This document shows, piece by piece, positions 34,560 through 46,580 of a DNA stretch of 64,000 bases. The DNA is from Patiria pectinifera. Taxonomy: Eukaryota; Echinodermata; Asteroidea; Valvatida; Asterinidae. The notes under the pieces were generated by a model. That model did no database searches. It was given only the letters and a program-made list of their open reading frames with translations, and was not told where the DNA came from. How positions within the stretch are numbered: the stretch's first letter is position 1; each line of letters opens with the position of its first letter. The translations under genes were made by a program, and so were the position numbers. The stretch spans positions 2,007,281 to 2,071,280 of the forward strand of contig CM057144.1 of assembly GCA_029964075.1 (NCBI GenBank), in the 5' to 3' direction.

Positions 34560-34770
34560 GCGTCTTTCGCGAAGGGGAACCTCTTAACGCGCGTATTATT
34601 GCGGGCGGGCATCGCGGGCGCCCGATGCCGTGACTCGGACTGATTAGGCGGGCATTTCTGGCGTAATTTGTCCCGGGCCCCCTTACCGGGGCGGGCCCGC
34701 TGCACTTTCGGGAGAGGTCGCCGGGCCCCCATGCCGCTCTCGACCGCCGAGGAATAACCTTGACCATACT
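34560..34770. promoter_or_regulatory. GC-rich island, possible regulatory element
   Basis: CpG-rich (GCGGGCGGGCATCGCGGGCG, CCGGGCCCCC) with abrupt AT-rich borders. No convincing protein. Candidate regulatory DNA. Confidence 0.3.
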
Positions 34771-35396
34771 CGCGCACATAGGGGGCTACAATAATATCAG
34801 ACACCGGGTGAAAAAATGGAATCGATTTTTCTTTTTGAAACACCAGATATTGTTTTTTGATTTTGCGGGTTATATTAATTTCTGGAGATTTCTTGTAAAG
34901 GTTCTACGTTTCAGATTAAGATTGGGTTATTCAACCAACGATTAAAAACAGTCACAGGAATTAATGCTGGACTCCGATAAAATGACTCATAAAATAACAT
35001 GCAATTAAAACAATAACCACTTGAAATGAGTAAAATAAAAATGTACATGAAATTGGGGCATAACGAAGGACGCACACGATTTTGATGAGACCTGTGCAAC
35101 ATTTTATTTGAATAAAATAATAATGTATTCGCGAGGCAAAATCTCAGCTACCGAGAACTTAAAAATCAAATTTAATGCATACATTCTCCCTCCCCCCCAG
35201 AGTATACATGGGTTTAAGAAAGAAATTGTCTATTGGAGGTTTATTATGTTCGAAAATGTCAGTCACATAGGATACAAATAATAAGGACGTGTGTGCCGTT
35301 AAGGTAATATCAGCTAAAATCAGTGTATAATAGTGTATAATACAAATTTCTGAAATGATATTTTGTGGTGCGATTATAGATTGCAATTCCGTTTAG

Positions 35397-35829
35397 CAGT
35401 GTTGTAGTCGAGTACTTTTTTTCCGGGTACCGAGTACTGCCGAGCACTTAGGTTACCGAGTACGAGTACTTGTACTTGTACTTCCGAGTACAAGTACGAG
35501 TACTTGAACTTTCGAGTACGAGTACGAGTACTTGTATTCCGAGTACGAGTATTCTATTTGCAACTGTGGTTTATTGTGCGTAATTGGCCCAGGCCCAGTC
35601 AGACCGATATACAGACCCACTCACGGCTAGCTTGTCCGGATGTGCACAGAGGGAAATCAGGAAAATTCGATTTCTCCGCAAGCCAATCAAGTATCAACCA
35701 TTTCAAACTGAAAGTATCTATAAAAAAGGCCGTGGTAAGTCAAGCTTTACCTTTTTTTTTCCCCCCGAGTAAAAAAAATACTCGAGTAGTACTCGAGTAC
35801 GAGTACCGAGTACGAGTACTACAACACTG
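35397..35829. mobile_element. hAT-like MITE with CAGTGTTGTAGT termini
   Basis: CAGTGTTGTAGT at the left and ACTACAACACTG at the right are perfect inverted ends. Next to them are dense GAGTACGAGTAC/GTACTCGAGTAC subterminal repeats. Flanking 8-mers CCGTTTAG and GAATTTAG match at 5 of 8 positions, consistent with an aged hAT 8-bp duplication. About 430 bp, non-autonomous. Confidence 0.75.
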
Positions 35830-36957
35830 GAATTTAGCCAATATTATTGACGATTAAACTCCAGATGGTTCACAATGTTCATAATTCATTGAGATTTCAT
35901 GTTTAAATGTCTGTTCTTCTCAGAACTAAACTTTTTTTGTCCTTTACTGTCGTCTCTCAAAGAATTCGGGGTACAATTTGCAGCCAATCTGTATCCTCCT
36001 CTTCCTTTTTTTCCGTTTTTTTTATTGAGTCGGGCAGCTGTCAGTTCTTTTTATTACTCTGTCGATTTCTCCCTCTGGTATTGGAATGGAAGACTATGTC
36101 GCAGAGTAGGAAAAAGTGCAGAGGTCTGACCTTGGCATACGGCATCCAGCAACTGTCGTTACTCCCTGCGGAGCAGGCAGGCAGGGCGGAGCGCAGGAGT
36201 CTCGGGTTCGTCCCGCGCGCCGGCTCTTGCGTCGTTCCCACGGGTCTTCGGGTACTCCGGTTTCGTCTTGTCCGTGCCATCATTATAATCATGATGCTGC
36301 TATATGATCATAAGTTTTATGAAGAGTTTTTTTAGATGGTTCTTTTAGTTGAGGTCTAGTCAAAGCGAAAGGGTACAAAGAAAGACGATGATCAAATCAA
36401 ATGTCTCAATAAAAAATAGGAATAGGGCATTCGGCAGTTGGGAAAGAGTTCCATACCTGGACTTCACTTGACAGCCTGTGCACAAACCTATATGAAACTG
36501 GTCTGAAAACTTCCGAGTGTATTCTCAGTAAATGTTTCAATATTTTCCCTGCTAAATTTGACTTTTTAAGGACATGTTATCGCTTTCTGATAGCTGATAG
36601 GTCACTGCAGGGAAAAATGAGTTATGTTCATGTATGGAACTCTTCCCGGCAGTTGTCAAGGAAAGGAACTTGTAATTAGCAGGTTTAAATAAAAGAATGA
36701 AGAGAAACAAGACGTCAGTTTTATAAGAAGATACCCGACCCACATGTGGATTACTTTTTTAATCTTTAGGGTTCGGGAGTTTTTCCTTCTCAGGGAGAGT
36801 TTCTCCAACTTCATTGAAGAGCGTTACCATAGTGACGGATCTCAAGTCATCTTTAGTCCCAATTTGAAGGCAATTGCAAGACAACCCATCCCAGTCTACT
36901 CACAAGTGACAAAGACATTCCTTTGTTGCTGTTCATGCTCTGTTACTTATGACTAGA
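35830..36957. other. Gene-poor stretch with a small GC-rich patch
   Basis: GC-rich segment at about 36130-36265. The long frame at 35907-36335 is not recognised as protein. No gene called. Confidence 0.35.
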
Positions 36958-37190
36958 TTTGTGGATTGACTTGTGATGGACTTGTGACTGGACTTGTGAT
37001 GGACTTGTGATGGACTTGTGATGGACTTGTTGTGGACTTGTGATGGACTTGTGATGGACTTGTGATGAACTTGTGATGGACTTGTGATGGACTTGTGATG
37101 GACTTGTGATGGACTTGTGAATGGACTTGTGATGGACTTGTGATGGACTTGTGATTTAAAATGTGACTGGACTTGCGATGGATTGTGATA
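36958..37190. repeat. 12-bp minisatellite (GATGGACTTGTG)n
   Basis: About 18 copies of GATGGACTTGTG with minor variants; the reverse strand reads as repeated SQVHHKSITSP peptides. It shares its core with the degenerate array at 2183-2345. Confidence 0.9.
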
Positions 37191-38269
37191 AATGCACAAG
37201 TATACCTTGAGGACCTCGGATGTCTGTTATGATTCAAAGTGTCTTGCCTATGTAGGCCACAAGATGTTGCCAATCCGTAGCACACACCGTCTTACGTCTT
37301 AATCCCCACCTCCTAGACGCAGCTAACCGTTGACTTCCCCCCTCCCATCCCCCACCGCGTCGCCGCTGGTTTTTGCTGTACGAGGTATTAGCCTATCACC
37401 CGGGCGCGACTGGAAACGAGCGCAACACCACCGCCCCAGGGCAAAATGACAACACCCGGTAGACCATCCCTTCTGGGGTTTTCGCAGACGGCGGCCTAAA
37501 ATCCATGCTGTTAAAGGTGGAGCATGCGACAGCTTCTCTATTATCATGTTGATATAGATGTGTCAGTCATAAACTTCTAACTCGAGTGTTAGACATGTAT
37601 GCCAACATCATAAAGTGTTAGTAGGAGTGTCGAAAAAGTCAAAGATTATTGCTTCAGACTTTTGTCCAGACCCAGAAAGTCTCACTGCAGCATCGACATG
37701 ATTTATTTTACGGTCCTTTGTGAGACAAATTCAGATAATGAATTTACTTCTTATGGACTTGAATTATAGAATAATAGTTGCTCAAAAGATGTGGGGTTTT
37801 TTTTGCTGACGAATAGTGATATTTCAGTATCGAACAGAGGTTTCGTTTTCCTTCATGGGAACAGCCATATAACCTAGGCCTACAAGCCTACGGCTCTTTT
37901 ACTTTATCTCGATCACTAAAAAAAACCCCAGTATTCAAGCAAATAGCCATCATTTGCCCGTTAAGGCAAAGCTGTTTCTGTTAGTAAGAGCAAGGATGAA
38001 GCCACTTCAATTTCACGAAGAGTGGAAAACTCGCCGATGTGCCCGCCTTTAAAGGCCCTCGTCTCGTGTTGACGTGCGCTTGACGAAGGGCGCAAGCCGT
38101 ATCTGACTCTGATGGATGAGTTGTTGACGTCTTTGGCCTTCCTGTATTAACCAATCTTCACCTAACCCTCCAAAATAAGGAGAGAGGGAGAAAATAAAAG
38201 TACCCTCCCAAGTCACCTTCTTATAGCACCCTCGAGCCCCCTGTCAAAGGGAAAACTTACTCGGGGGAT

Positions 38270-38445
38270 ACCGAACGGGGCGCGGTATAAGAGCGAGGCG
38301 CGGGCTTACCTATACGCCGGCAGTTGACGGCGGTCGCACCCGGTATAGACTTCGGGGTCGCGCGAGGTCAGAAGTTCCTGGCACTTTCTTCCTGATGAGG
38401 ATTTAATCACCGCGACACAACTCCGACAAAATGCTCTCGGTGCGT
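38270..38445 (+). promoter_or_regulatory. TATA-containing promoter-like segment
   Basis: GGCGCGGTATAAGAGCGAGG (TATA at about 38285) sits in a CpG-rich stretch after GTCACC. Downstream, AAAATGCTCTCG|GTGCGT (about 38428) joins an ATG to a possible splice donor. Read straight on, the ATG opens a frame of only 46 codons. It might be the promoter and first exon of an unannotated transcript or of a distal Zic isoform. No partner exon was found. Confidence 0.3.
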
Positions 38446-39636
38446 AGACTTGGATTGCGATCAAGATTAGGAACGCAGACTGATGTTTGCCTCACCTCCA
38501 CAAGATGTTGCTTGGAGAACTGTACATTCGGGGTGAACTTTTTGTGGGAATTGTCGTCGACGTTTTAACGAATGCGGATACGGGTCGTCGCGAAGTTTAA
38601 AGAAAGGAATGGTCGAATTGGTGGACGAGATTTAGCAAATCAAATCTAGTAGTCGTTGGGATAACCAAACCTACGATACGAACAATTGTACAGGAACGGA
38701 TCTAGTGTAGCTGTTTATTTTATGAAGATTCCGATTAAACCATTTCTTTATAAATTGATGTCTAGAGAACATTACTCATTAACATTCCCAGAAATAACAT
38801 TCCCAATATTGTCTTTGTAAAGCTTTATGTTTTAATAATGTGGCATCTAAAACTTCAGACATTTTGTTATTCATAATTTATATGCCGTATATGTCACATT
38901 TTGACCTTTTTTGGGACTTAAACAAAACTTGACCATCTTCCCGAGACAAAATTCAAGTGATGATGAAATGCAAAACGTCCTACCATTTGATTGGACGAGA
39001 AGAGTCACATGTCGCGCGCATGCATGAGCCATTTTACTCGAGAAGGTGTCCGCCATATTGAGAAAAATTCTTGTGAAATCCTTTTTTTCCCGTAACTGTG
39101 AAATAATTGACAGTTTTGCCAAGGAATAATTTGTGAAAATGGAAAATATCACAGTGGCTGCATATGTAGAATAGCGCAGCCTGTTGTAGTTTTACGTTTT
39201 TACGATTTTATTGATAATTACAAAAAAAAATCCAACATTTGGTGCAACATTTTCAAACCGTAGAACAGGCCAGACCATTATACCGAACAGCTTTGAAAAA
39301 CATCAGGCTCAGTTTTTTGGTTGTTGCCAATCGTCTGTGGAGAGGAAGAGAAAGACCCAATTTATGATTCCGGCCTGGAATATGACATTTATTGCAGCCA
39401 TTATGAAATGTTCGTTTGCTTAAAATGTCCCGCATGTATTTGGCCGTGTCGTCCCGAGGGGGAAATGACAACAGGTTGAGCGGAAATGCACCGGCGCGCC
39501 TCGGCAGCAGAGGGGCAGTTTGTTCGCTCATACCGGGGTAACGGGATTGTAAATTTTACCGGAGCCAGACTCAAAAGTTACGCAGTATTTTGAAAGGATA
39601 AAAAACAGATTTCTGTTTACCTTAACAACCTGTGTA
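38446..39636. other. Gene-poor stretch
   Basis: AT-rich. A frame at 39253-39531 (minus) is not recognised. No gene called. Confidence 0.4.
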
Positions 39637-40012
39637 CAGGGTGAGTAAAAAAACAGGAAACCAAAATGTCAGGACCATTTTTTTTATGAAGGTCTGCATG
39701 TAGCACTTGCAAAATCTGGTATATGAAAGCCCAATTCATAAGCTTTCTTTTAGTACAAGAATCATTCCAATTAAGTTATGGAATTTTAAACACAAACACC
39801 GTTTTAAACATCTGTCCACGGATCACATTAAGTGTTCCTTCAGCAAAACGAAAACAATTCACTCACATCCCAATGTGAATGTGTTCAAAATTCCGTAACT
39901 TGAAAAGTACATGAGTGATTTGAATGATTCTTGTACTAAAAGAAAGCTTATTAATTTGGCTTTCATATCCTATATTTTGAAAATGCTACATGCAGAACTT
40001 CATTAAATAATT
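39637..40012. mobile_element. Foldback MITE, copy 2 (truncated)
   Basis: Begins TACAGGGTGAGTAAAAAAAC and shares the arm sequences of copy 1 (CCCAATTCATAAGCTTTCTT, AGCAAAACGAAAACAATTCA). The central part is shorter, and the far end stops at GCAGAACTTCATTAAATAAT without the terminal CAGGGTGAG complement. Confidence 0.75.
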
Positions 40013-43000
40013 GGTTCGTCGTGGTGGTCAAAAATAGTAAAATACGGCCTATGTAATCACAGGGATAGAAACATAGTCTCTGAAGATTTTCAAAGCTAGA
40101 TCCGCACCCGAGTCTTTGGCCGTTTACGAAAAGTCGGCTTCGATTTGGCTAAGGTTTCGAAGTAGCCAATCCGAACCTTTGTCTTGTTTTTGTCAAGAGG
40201 CATTTTTACAAGCCAACCCCTCATGAATGTGTAGTGTCTGGCTTAATTCTGGTGAATAAATTAATTATCACCACAGTCCCAATCAATTATGACAATTATG
40301 ATTGATCTGTCCATTGTTTTCAGACACCATAGTTCCCTGCAAGTAAACCTAGTCCATATTTCCGTCGTTCCCCCGGCCTCGATCCACACTCCCCGCCCAG
40401 TCCTTGGGCCGAGTTAGTGTGCCGAGTAGGGTCATGCTTAGGTGAAAGTTGATGTTCCATATTACACACACACACACACACAAAATGCACCCTACCTTGC
40501 ATAGCCACCAACGTAAAAGATTGGTGACAACTTTTGGTACTTGAAAACTGAGCCGTAGGAGTGCTGGTCTCGATTCCAGTCACTCCTGTTTCCATTTATA
40601 GGAAACGCTGCGTATGGCAGCTTTGGCTCATAAGTCGATGGCTTTATTTATTGCTTGAAAAACGTTTAGAGGAGGCAACTGTGGCTGCCGCTACAGACGA
40701 AAATGTGTAGGGTTTTGAACCTTTGTTTCTCCATAAAATTTAAGATTTTACGTTGATTTTCTTTGACCGAGACTGTTGAAAATAAAGTAAGCAACCGCTC
40801 CTAAACGCGTACATTGCGATCTCCGAACGACTGTTACCTTTAAGCATAAATGGCGTTGAACCTCGTCCTAGACTTGGACGGTTTAATGCCCACGAGGACG
40901 CGTACTGGTGCTCGGTAGATCGGGTGCGAGTAAAGGATGGTTGACCGTGATCTATGGCTTGTTTGAGGGGTGCGTGCGAGCTCCAATGATGGAGTTATGA
41001 CCGCCGGCGGCTCCGTGAACAAACGGTGAGCGGCTAGCGTGTGAACAATGTCACACTAGTGTAAGCTAGGCTTGGTTAGTGTTTAGGATCCAGGTTTTTC
41101 TCCTTTTACCTTTTTTTTCTCGAGCCAGTGATAAATTGCAATTCTTTGGTTTGTGGAAGACAAAAGGATGCATTACATCTTAGGAAATGCATTACAACTA
41201 ATGGAAGTTTAAGACCAAAATAATCTGATTGTAGCCACGGAATAAAAAAAAAATACATCGCTCTTAACGCGGGATCGCCGTATTCAAGACGAAAACGAGG
41301 CTCAGGTCTCGGCAAGCATAGACTCGCGTTGTTACCGTGTTGGTTGCAAATAGATTTAGTCAGGGAGTCGATATTTGCCTCTCTTTCAATCGACCGTTCA
41401 AATAAGGAGGGTAACGTGAATAAAAAAAGAGCGCCACAAGACCTAAGCACTTTATGTTTGCCTATTACTGATACAAATCATTAAACGCTGGCTATAGAAT
41501 TCCGGAACAAATTTCCGTCTTGAAACCTGTCATAAAAAAAATAAAGAATAATCATCCTTTTTGTTGAGCATTGTTATTTTGCTCGACAAAAAAAGGGATA
41601 TGAAATCAATTCAAGTGAAATTTTACACGAGTTAAAAGAATTTATCGAAATGTACCCTAAAATGTCACTTATACGTTTTTGTTCATAGTGAGTACGGGTC
41701 GAAAAAAATCACTGACGAAAGAGTATTGTTGTTACGATACGGTAAAGTAACAAAGTTTTAACTATGAGTGATTTAAGATCAAAATTTAACCAAAATGAAC
41801 TTTCTGGTAGTCCAGCAACCCTTAACGCGAGAGAAGTCGATGGACAATCGTCCAATTTTTAAAGGTGGGACAGTAAATACAAGACTAAATTAAATGGAAG
41901 TATTAATGTTCATCACAATGACTTCAATTTGTGTGAATATGTTATGGTTCACAGCATATCTTCATCTCCACTGCACGGAAGGTCTCATCAATGCCAGATT
42001 TTGCCGATTTAGCGTTTAGTCCTGGAGAACGACGAACCAGCATTGGCTTACTCCGGTCTTTATCAGCCCAGCACACACACGTGTAATATCCATCGCTTCG
42101 ATTACAGGCCGAAGGCATTGAGTCTAAAGTTTCAAGCAAGTTCTGATTTTTAAGATCGCATTTTTTGTTTACGAGGAAGCAGGCAAACTTGCTTGGAGGG
42201 CTGTTTCCTAAAAAAAACTCCCCCAAAATAAGCTTGTTAGGGGAGGACTGTTTTAGGCTGCGGTCGGGCCCATAACTTGGGGAAATAACTGTTTTTGCTT
42301 TTCTTTTTATTTACTTCTGGTCAAGGAACTCTCGGTCATCGACTTTTGACCTTTGACACCGGTTTTTTTATTTAGCGATTGGGTGTAGCGTATAGTTGAT
42401 TCTTCGAAAGATGGCCGCCGGCGATCTCGCTGACACAAAATGTATGCGCCAACTGCTGGGTGGCGAAAGAAAATTCACGATGATCAGGCCTTCGATAAAA
42501 AGAAATAGAGAAAAGTGGATTGGTTATTGATAGCAATTTAAAGAGTAGAAAGTGCTCAAAACTACTGTTGCACCCTCAACCGTTTGCGGCATGTGCAAGC
42601 AATATGTTGTATATACCTTCATTACATCATACGTAATGCACATAGATGTTGAATGATGTAAAAGACTATCTAAGTTATTCCAGTTTTGTTTTTCAGAAAT
42701 TGACCTTCGAACAGGCCTAATTTATTGAAAAAAATTACATTCTAAACACATATGTAGTGAAAAAAGGTCTAAATACAGTACATATTTTATAGGCCTAAGT
42801 CATACATTCAATTACACTTGCTAATTGAAGTGATCAATAACATATCAAACCTAGGCCTTTACGCCTAACTAAAAACAAGATTCATTCAATCAATTAAGCT
42901 AAATTATCGAGAGAAAAAATCCCAAAGTATACACGGGCGAGACTGAGAAACAAAATGGGAAACTAACTTAGTTTGTTTCTGTTTTCTTTTTCAAACAAGC

Positions 43001-44319
43001 TGAGCTGACGATGTTATCGGCTTCGCAAAGCCACTCGCATAACAATGCAATATGTATTCAAAAAAAGGTGGGGGACTGGTCTTTTCTTTTAAAGGCGTTG
43101 TCTCGTGAATGTCTGCGGTCTTCTTGAAACCATCGTGGATAAAACATCTCTTCGCGGGAGATTTCTCCTTTAAAGAGGCAATGTAAGCCAGCCTAATCCA
43201 AGTCCGCTGTGATGAGATGGCTTCAGGGAAGCGAAACAGCGGGTTTCCATACACGGACCTGCCGACCACACTCGGCGCTGTCAAGTAGCCGTTCACGCTA
43301 CTTGGGTAGCTCGCCCGGTGATGTCCCATTGTATAACTTATCCTCGCTAAAGCCCATCTCTCATCAGTAAACCATAGGTTTTGCCCACGCAAAGGATACG
43401 ATGATGTTGTTAGGGGATGATGTTTTACGTTTGGTTGAATGCATTAACCTATCTCACTAATTCTCGTAAAGTCTCGCGCACTCGCGCGTTTATTATCTAC
43501 TTGGAGTTTTTGCTTGTCTCAGCAGTTTTGAAATTAAACAGATATCGTGAATAAAAACAATGTTTTGAAAACAATTTTTCTTTCTCTCAACTTACAATTT
43601 CCTTATGAAGTATAGGAGGAAATAACAAACCTAAAAGTAAAAGACTCTTGGGATAATTGTATTTTACAACAATAATGCCCCCCCCCCTGGAATTCGCTGA
43701 ATAAATTATTTATCGCTTGGCTTCTTCAACTAAAATAAAGATTTGCTGAATGGAATTTGTTTAAATTAAGCTTTATTTTCATTTTTAAGTACAGTATACA
43801 ACGAGATAAAATATTTGGGAACGTTTACAAGAAATGAAAAATCAGATACCGGTCATGCTTTCTCTTAAAAAAAGAATCTAAGGCTAAGGAATATATAATC
43901 AACGTCCCCTTTTATTTGAGATATCTTTTTTTTTGGCAGAAACGGCTACAAAAAGAGGCAAACATATTTCAGAACCGAAAAATACATTAACAGAGAGAAA
44001 GAGTACATGGTATTGAGACAAATGCACTTTTTGACATCGTGGTGTGATTTTCATTCAAAAGGTCGAATGTACTTTTTCCCCAATCCAATCATCTCGTTAG
44101 GTTTCTATTCCAACTATTTCATTCTTGACATCACAAAAACAAAATAACCAACCCACGAACTTGAGATATAATACTCTCGACAAATAAAACAGAAGAAGAA
44201 GAAGAAAAAAACTTGGCAAAAAGTACATCGACCAGGCCGGCCGGCCTTCTAAAATAACGCAATAATAAAAACAAAAACAATCGAATTGAAGATAACTCCC
44301 GAAATCACGGAGGGTGCTT
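40013..44319. other. Gene-poor stretch
   Basis: About 4.3 kb. It holds a (CA)n tract at 40464-40482, a somewhat GC-rich segment at 40840-41030 and AT-rich filler. Frames at 41942-42226 and 42991-43392 (both minus) lack recognisable domains. No gene called. Confidence 0.4.
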
Positions 44320-44520
44320 TAATCCGGTTTATTAGCGGGGCCGATCGCCGTGCTCGTCGGTGCACGGCCCGGCTTTATTGTTTTTGGCAGCCCCGGTCAA
44401 GTTTGGGCTCCGTACTCCGGAGTGATGCGACACGACAACTGTCGAGGGGAGAGAGAGCAGTCAATTTAATAAACCTAGCGGTCGCGTTTGGGTCTAGGCA
44501 AAGGGGAGCGGCCCAATCTA
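44320..44520. promoter_or_regulatory. GC-rich island, possible regulatory element
   Basis: CpG-rich patch (GGGGCCGATCGCCGTGCTCG) in AT-rich surroundings. No supported coding region. Confidence 0.25.
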
Positions 44521-46195
44521 TGTGCGCTTACTCCATCCGTCATAAGGTTTTACATTCCGACTCCCCCCCCCCCCAACCCCCGGTAAAAAGTCGTGTAATT
44601 TGACTTCAGCGTGAAATGTCAAAGTACTTTCACAAGTTGACAAAACATTTCAAATAAAAAACAATCATTTACATGCAGGCAAATTTCAGAAAGTGCGCAT
44701 AAAGGTTAGGATCTGACATAAACTGCGCCCTCTTTTGATTTTTTTGACACTATAGTAATGTCTCTACTTCCTTGCTTCTGCAATTTAATTAATATTGCAG
44801 TTTAAGGTCGAATATCAAAGACCTCAACTAACATTAGACCCAGTGATATAGTTGCTGCAAAAAAAGTGATGGCAAACATCAAGAAATTTCTCCCTGTTTG
44901 GGCCCACCATAGAAAGCTTCCTTCACAAATGAAATGCAAGATGGCGTCTCACTGCAGTGATGTCACGTCACATTTCAATTTTCTTACCTTTTAAAAACAA
45001 AAATAAGTCCACGATATGCATTTTTAAAAAGGGATCCCTAAGGTATGGACCAGCTGCATCTTGTCTTTTTGAGGGAAATATGTTCAACTTTGTATTTTAA
45101 AGTAAAAAGTACATTCACCATGAACGTGTTTAGGAGAGTGCCGTCTTCAGGAGGGTGCCTAAACTCTAAGAAAGTAAACACATCAGGACCAAATGCGAAA
45201 TTGATGAAGTGTGAAGTTGCATAATGGACTGGAACGTCGAGTTTATACCTCTGGTTCTTTTCAGAACCATTCTCTTAGTTTGAGAAATTATTCCCAAATG
45301 GTGTTTACGCAAACCTTTCATTCGTTTCTCCACCATGCAAAGCCTCAAATCATACTTGTGTTTAACAAAAGAGTATTGTTGGTATAAAAAAAGAGAATCG
45401 TCAAAAACTAATTTGAAAATATGGTTAAAAAAAAGGATCTACATGATTCTGCTGCGCACTGTTAGGACAATGTGTCATTTATTTTCAACTGGACTTTTTT
45501 TTTTCTTATTTCCTGGCAATCGTCAGAACGCAGTCAACTTCTTCCACAGTTTTCCCACTATTCTTGAGGAAACTGACTGTACACCACGGTGAATGATGGA
45601 TGGACATCTCCTTAAAAAGACATCAGCAGGAAGGATCAATCACGCCAGGTTGTATTTCAGACGTATGGCCGGCCGGCCTTATTCTGCCGCAGACTGTTAG
45701 CCCAGCCATGCAATCTGTTGTCAAACTCCAAAACAAATTATAAGTAGTTGGGGTTTTACTATACTCCCAATTTCTAAGACCTTTTCTTACTTGTTCTGGT
45801 TGTTGCGTGTGTTGGGGTGTGTAGGCCAATGTTTTAGAAAAACGAAGTTTATATTCGATTCATTAACAAGATTAAGCCTTAGTTCTCTTACTAAATAATT
45901 AACGTAACAGATTCCATAAAGTAAATGGTATAGAGAGCCAATTAAAGACGTCTTATTTCCTGCGAAAGATGTTAGGGTCGCTGAAATCTTAAAGTAGCAG
46001 GCTTTTGTTTTTGGTATAGCATTTAAAAACTGATTATAGGCCCTATAGGCCTCAGTAAAGATTGGTTTTAAATAAAGAGGAAATTTGTATTGAGCTTTCA
46101 ACATTTCTATGCACCACTGTTTCAATTCGTCCTTTTCTGTTAAGGTCATTACTCTTTTGATTTATGTTTCATTCAAATTAATTACCCAGTTTACA
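44521..46195. other. Gene-poor stretch
   Basis: Mostly AT-rich. The 120-codon frame at 45787-46149 (minus) has no recognisable domain and no clear context; left uncalled. Confidence 0.35.
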
Positions 46196-46199
46196 CAAG

Positions 46200-46580
46200 G
46201 TCCATTTTCTTTCTCCAACACAAGAGGGTCTTTTGGCGGGCCGATACAAACGCAATGCTCTCCCCGCGAGTCCGGCCCCGGCAGGTAAAACGCGGTGGGT
46301 TGACCGTCCCCTGAACAAAAGCCCCCTCACGACAGATTCGTCGCGGTCCCGCTGCGCTAAGCCCCATGGTGCCTCCACCGCGAAGGCCGAAGTGATTGAG
46401 CCCTGAATCGTCACCTTTCTTCCCTCCGTTTTCGACCCCGAACTCCGACTCTTTCCCCCATGTGTTTCTCTCTCTGTACGCGCGGCCAAGTTGAAACCAC
46501 GGTCCCTCCGTCCGTCCATCCGTCATCACCGCGCGGCCGTCTTTAACTCGTTCCGTCCAAGTGTAATTTGCGGCGCCCCG
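46200..46580. promoter_or_regulatory. GC-rich island, possible regulatory element
   Basis: CpG-rich and about 380 bp, open in two overlapping minus-strand frames, which is what base composition alone produces. No domain. Candidate enhancer or promoter about 5 kb upstream of Zic. Confidence 0.3.

Noticed and set aside
36933..37285. Histidine/serine-rich repeat proteins on the minus strand
   Set aside because: Direct translation of the 12-bp minisatellite, not a gene.
41942..42226. Frame with GYYTCVCWADK, reminiscent of an Ig F-strand
   Set aside because: No upstream Cys-Trp pattern, signal peptide or membrane helix; too weak to call an Ig exon.
42991..43392. 133-codon minus-strand open frame
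   Set aside because: Starts at a non-ATG codon, has no domain and lies in a gene-free region; likely chance.
45787..46149. 120-codon minus-strand open frame
   Set aside because: No recognisable domain, AT-rich composition, no promoter or neighbour support; length is possible by chance in a 64-kb window.
46178..46529. Two overlapping GC-rich minus-strand frames of about 112 codons
   Set aside because: Both are open because stop codons are rare in CpG-rich DNA; no domain in either.
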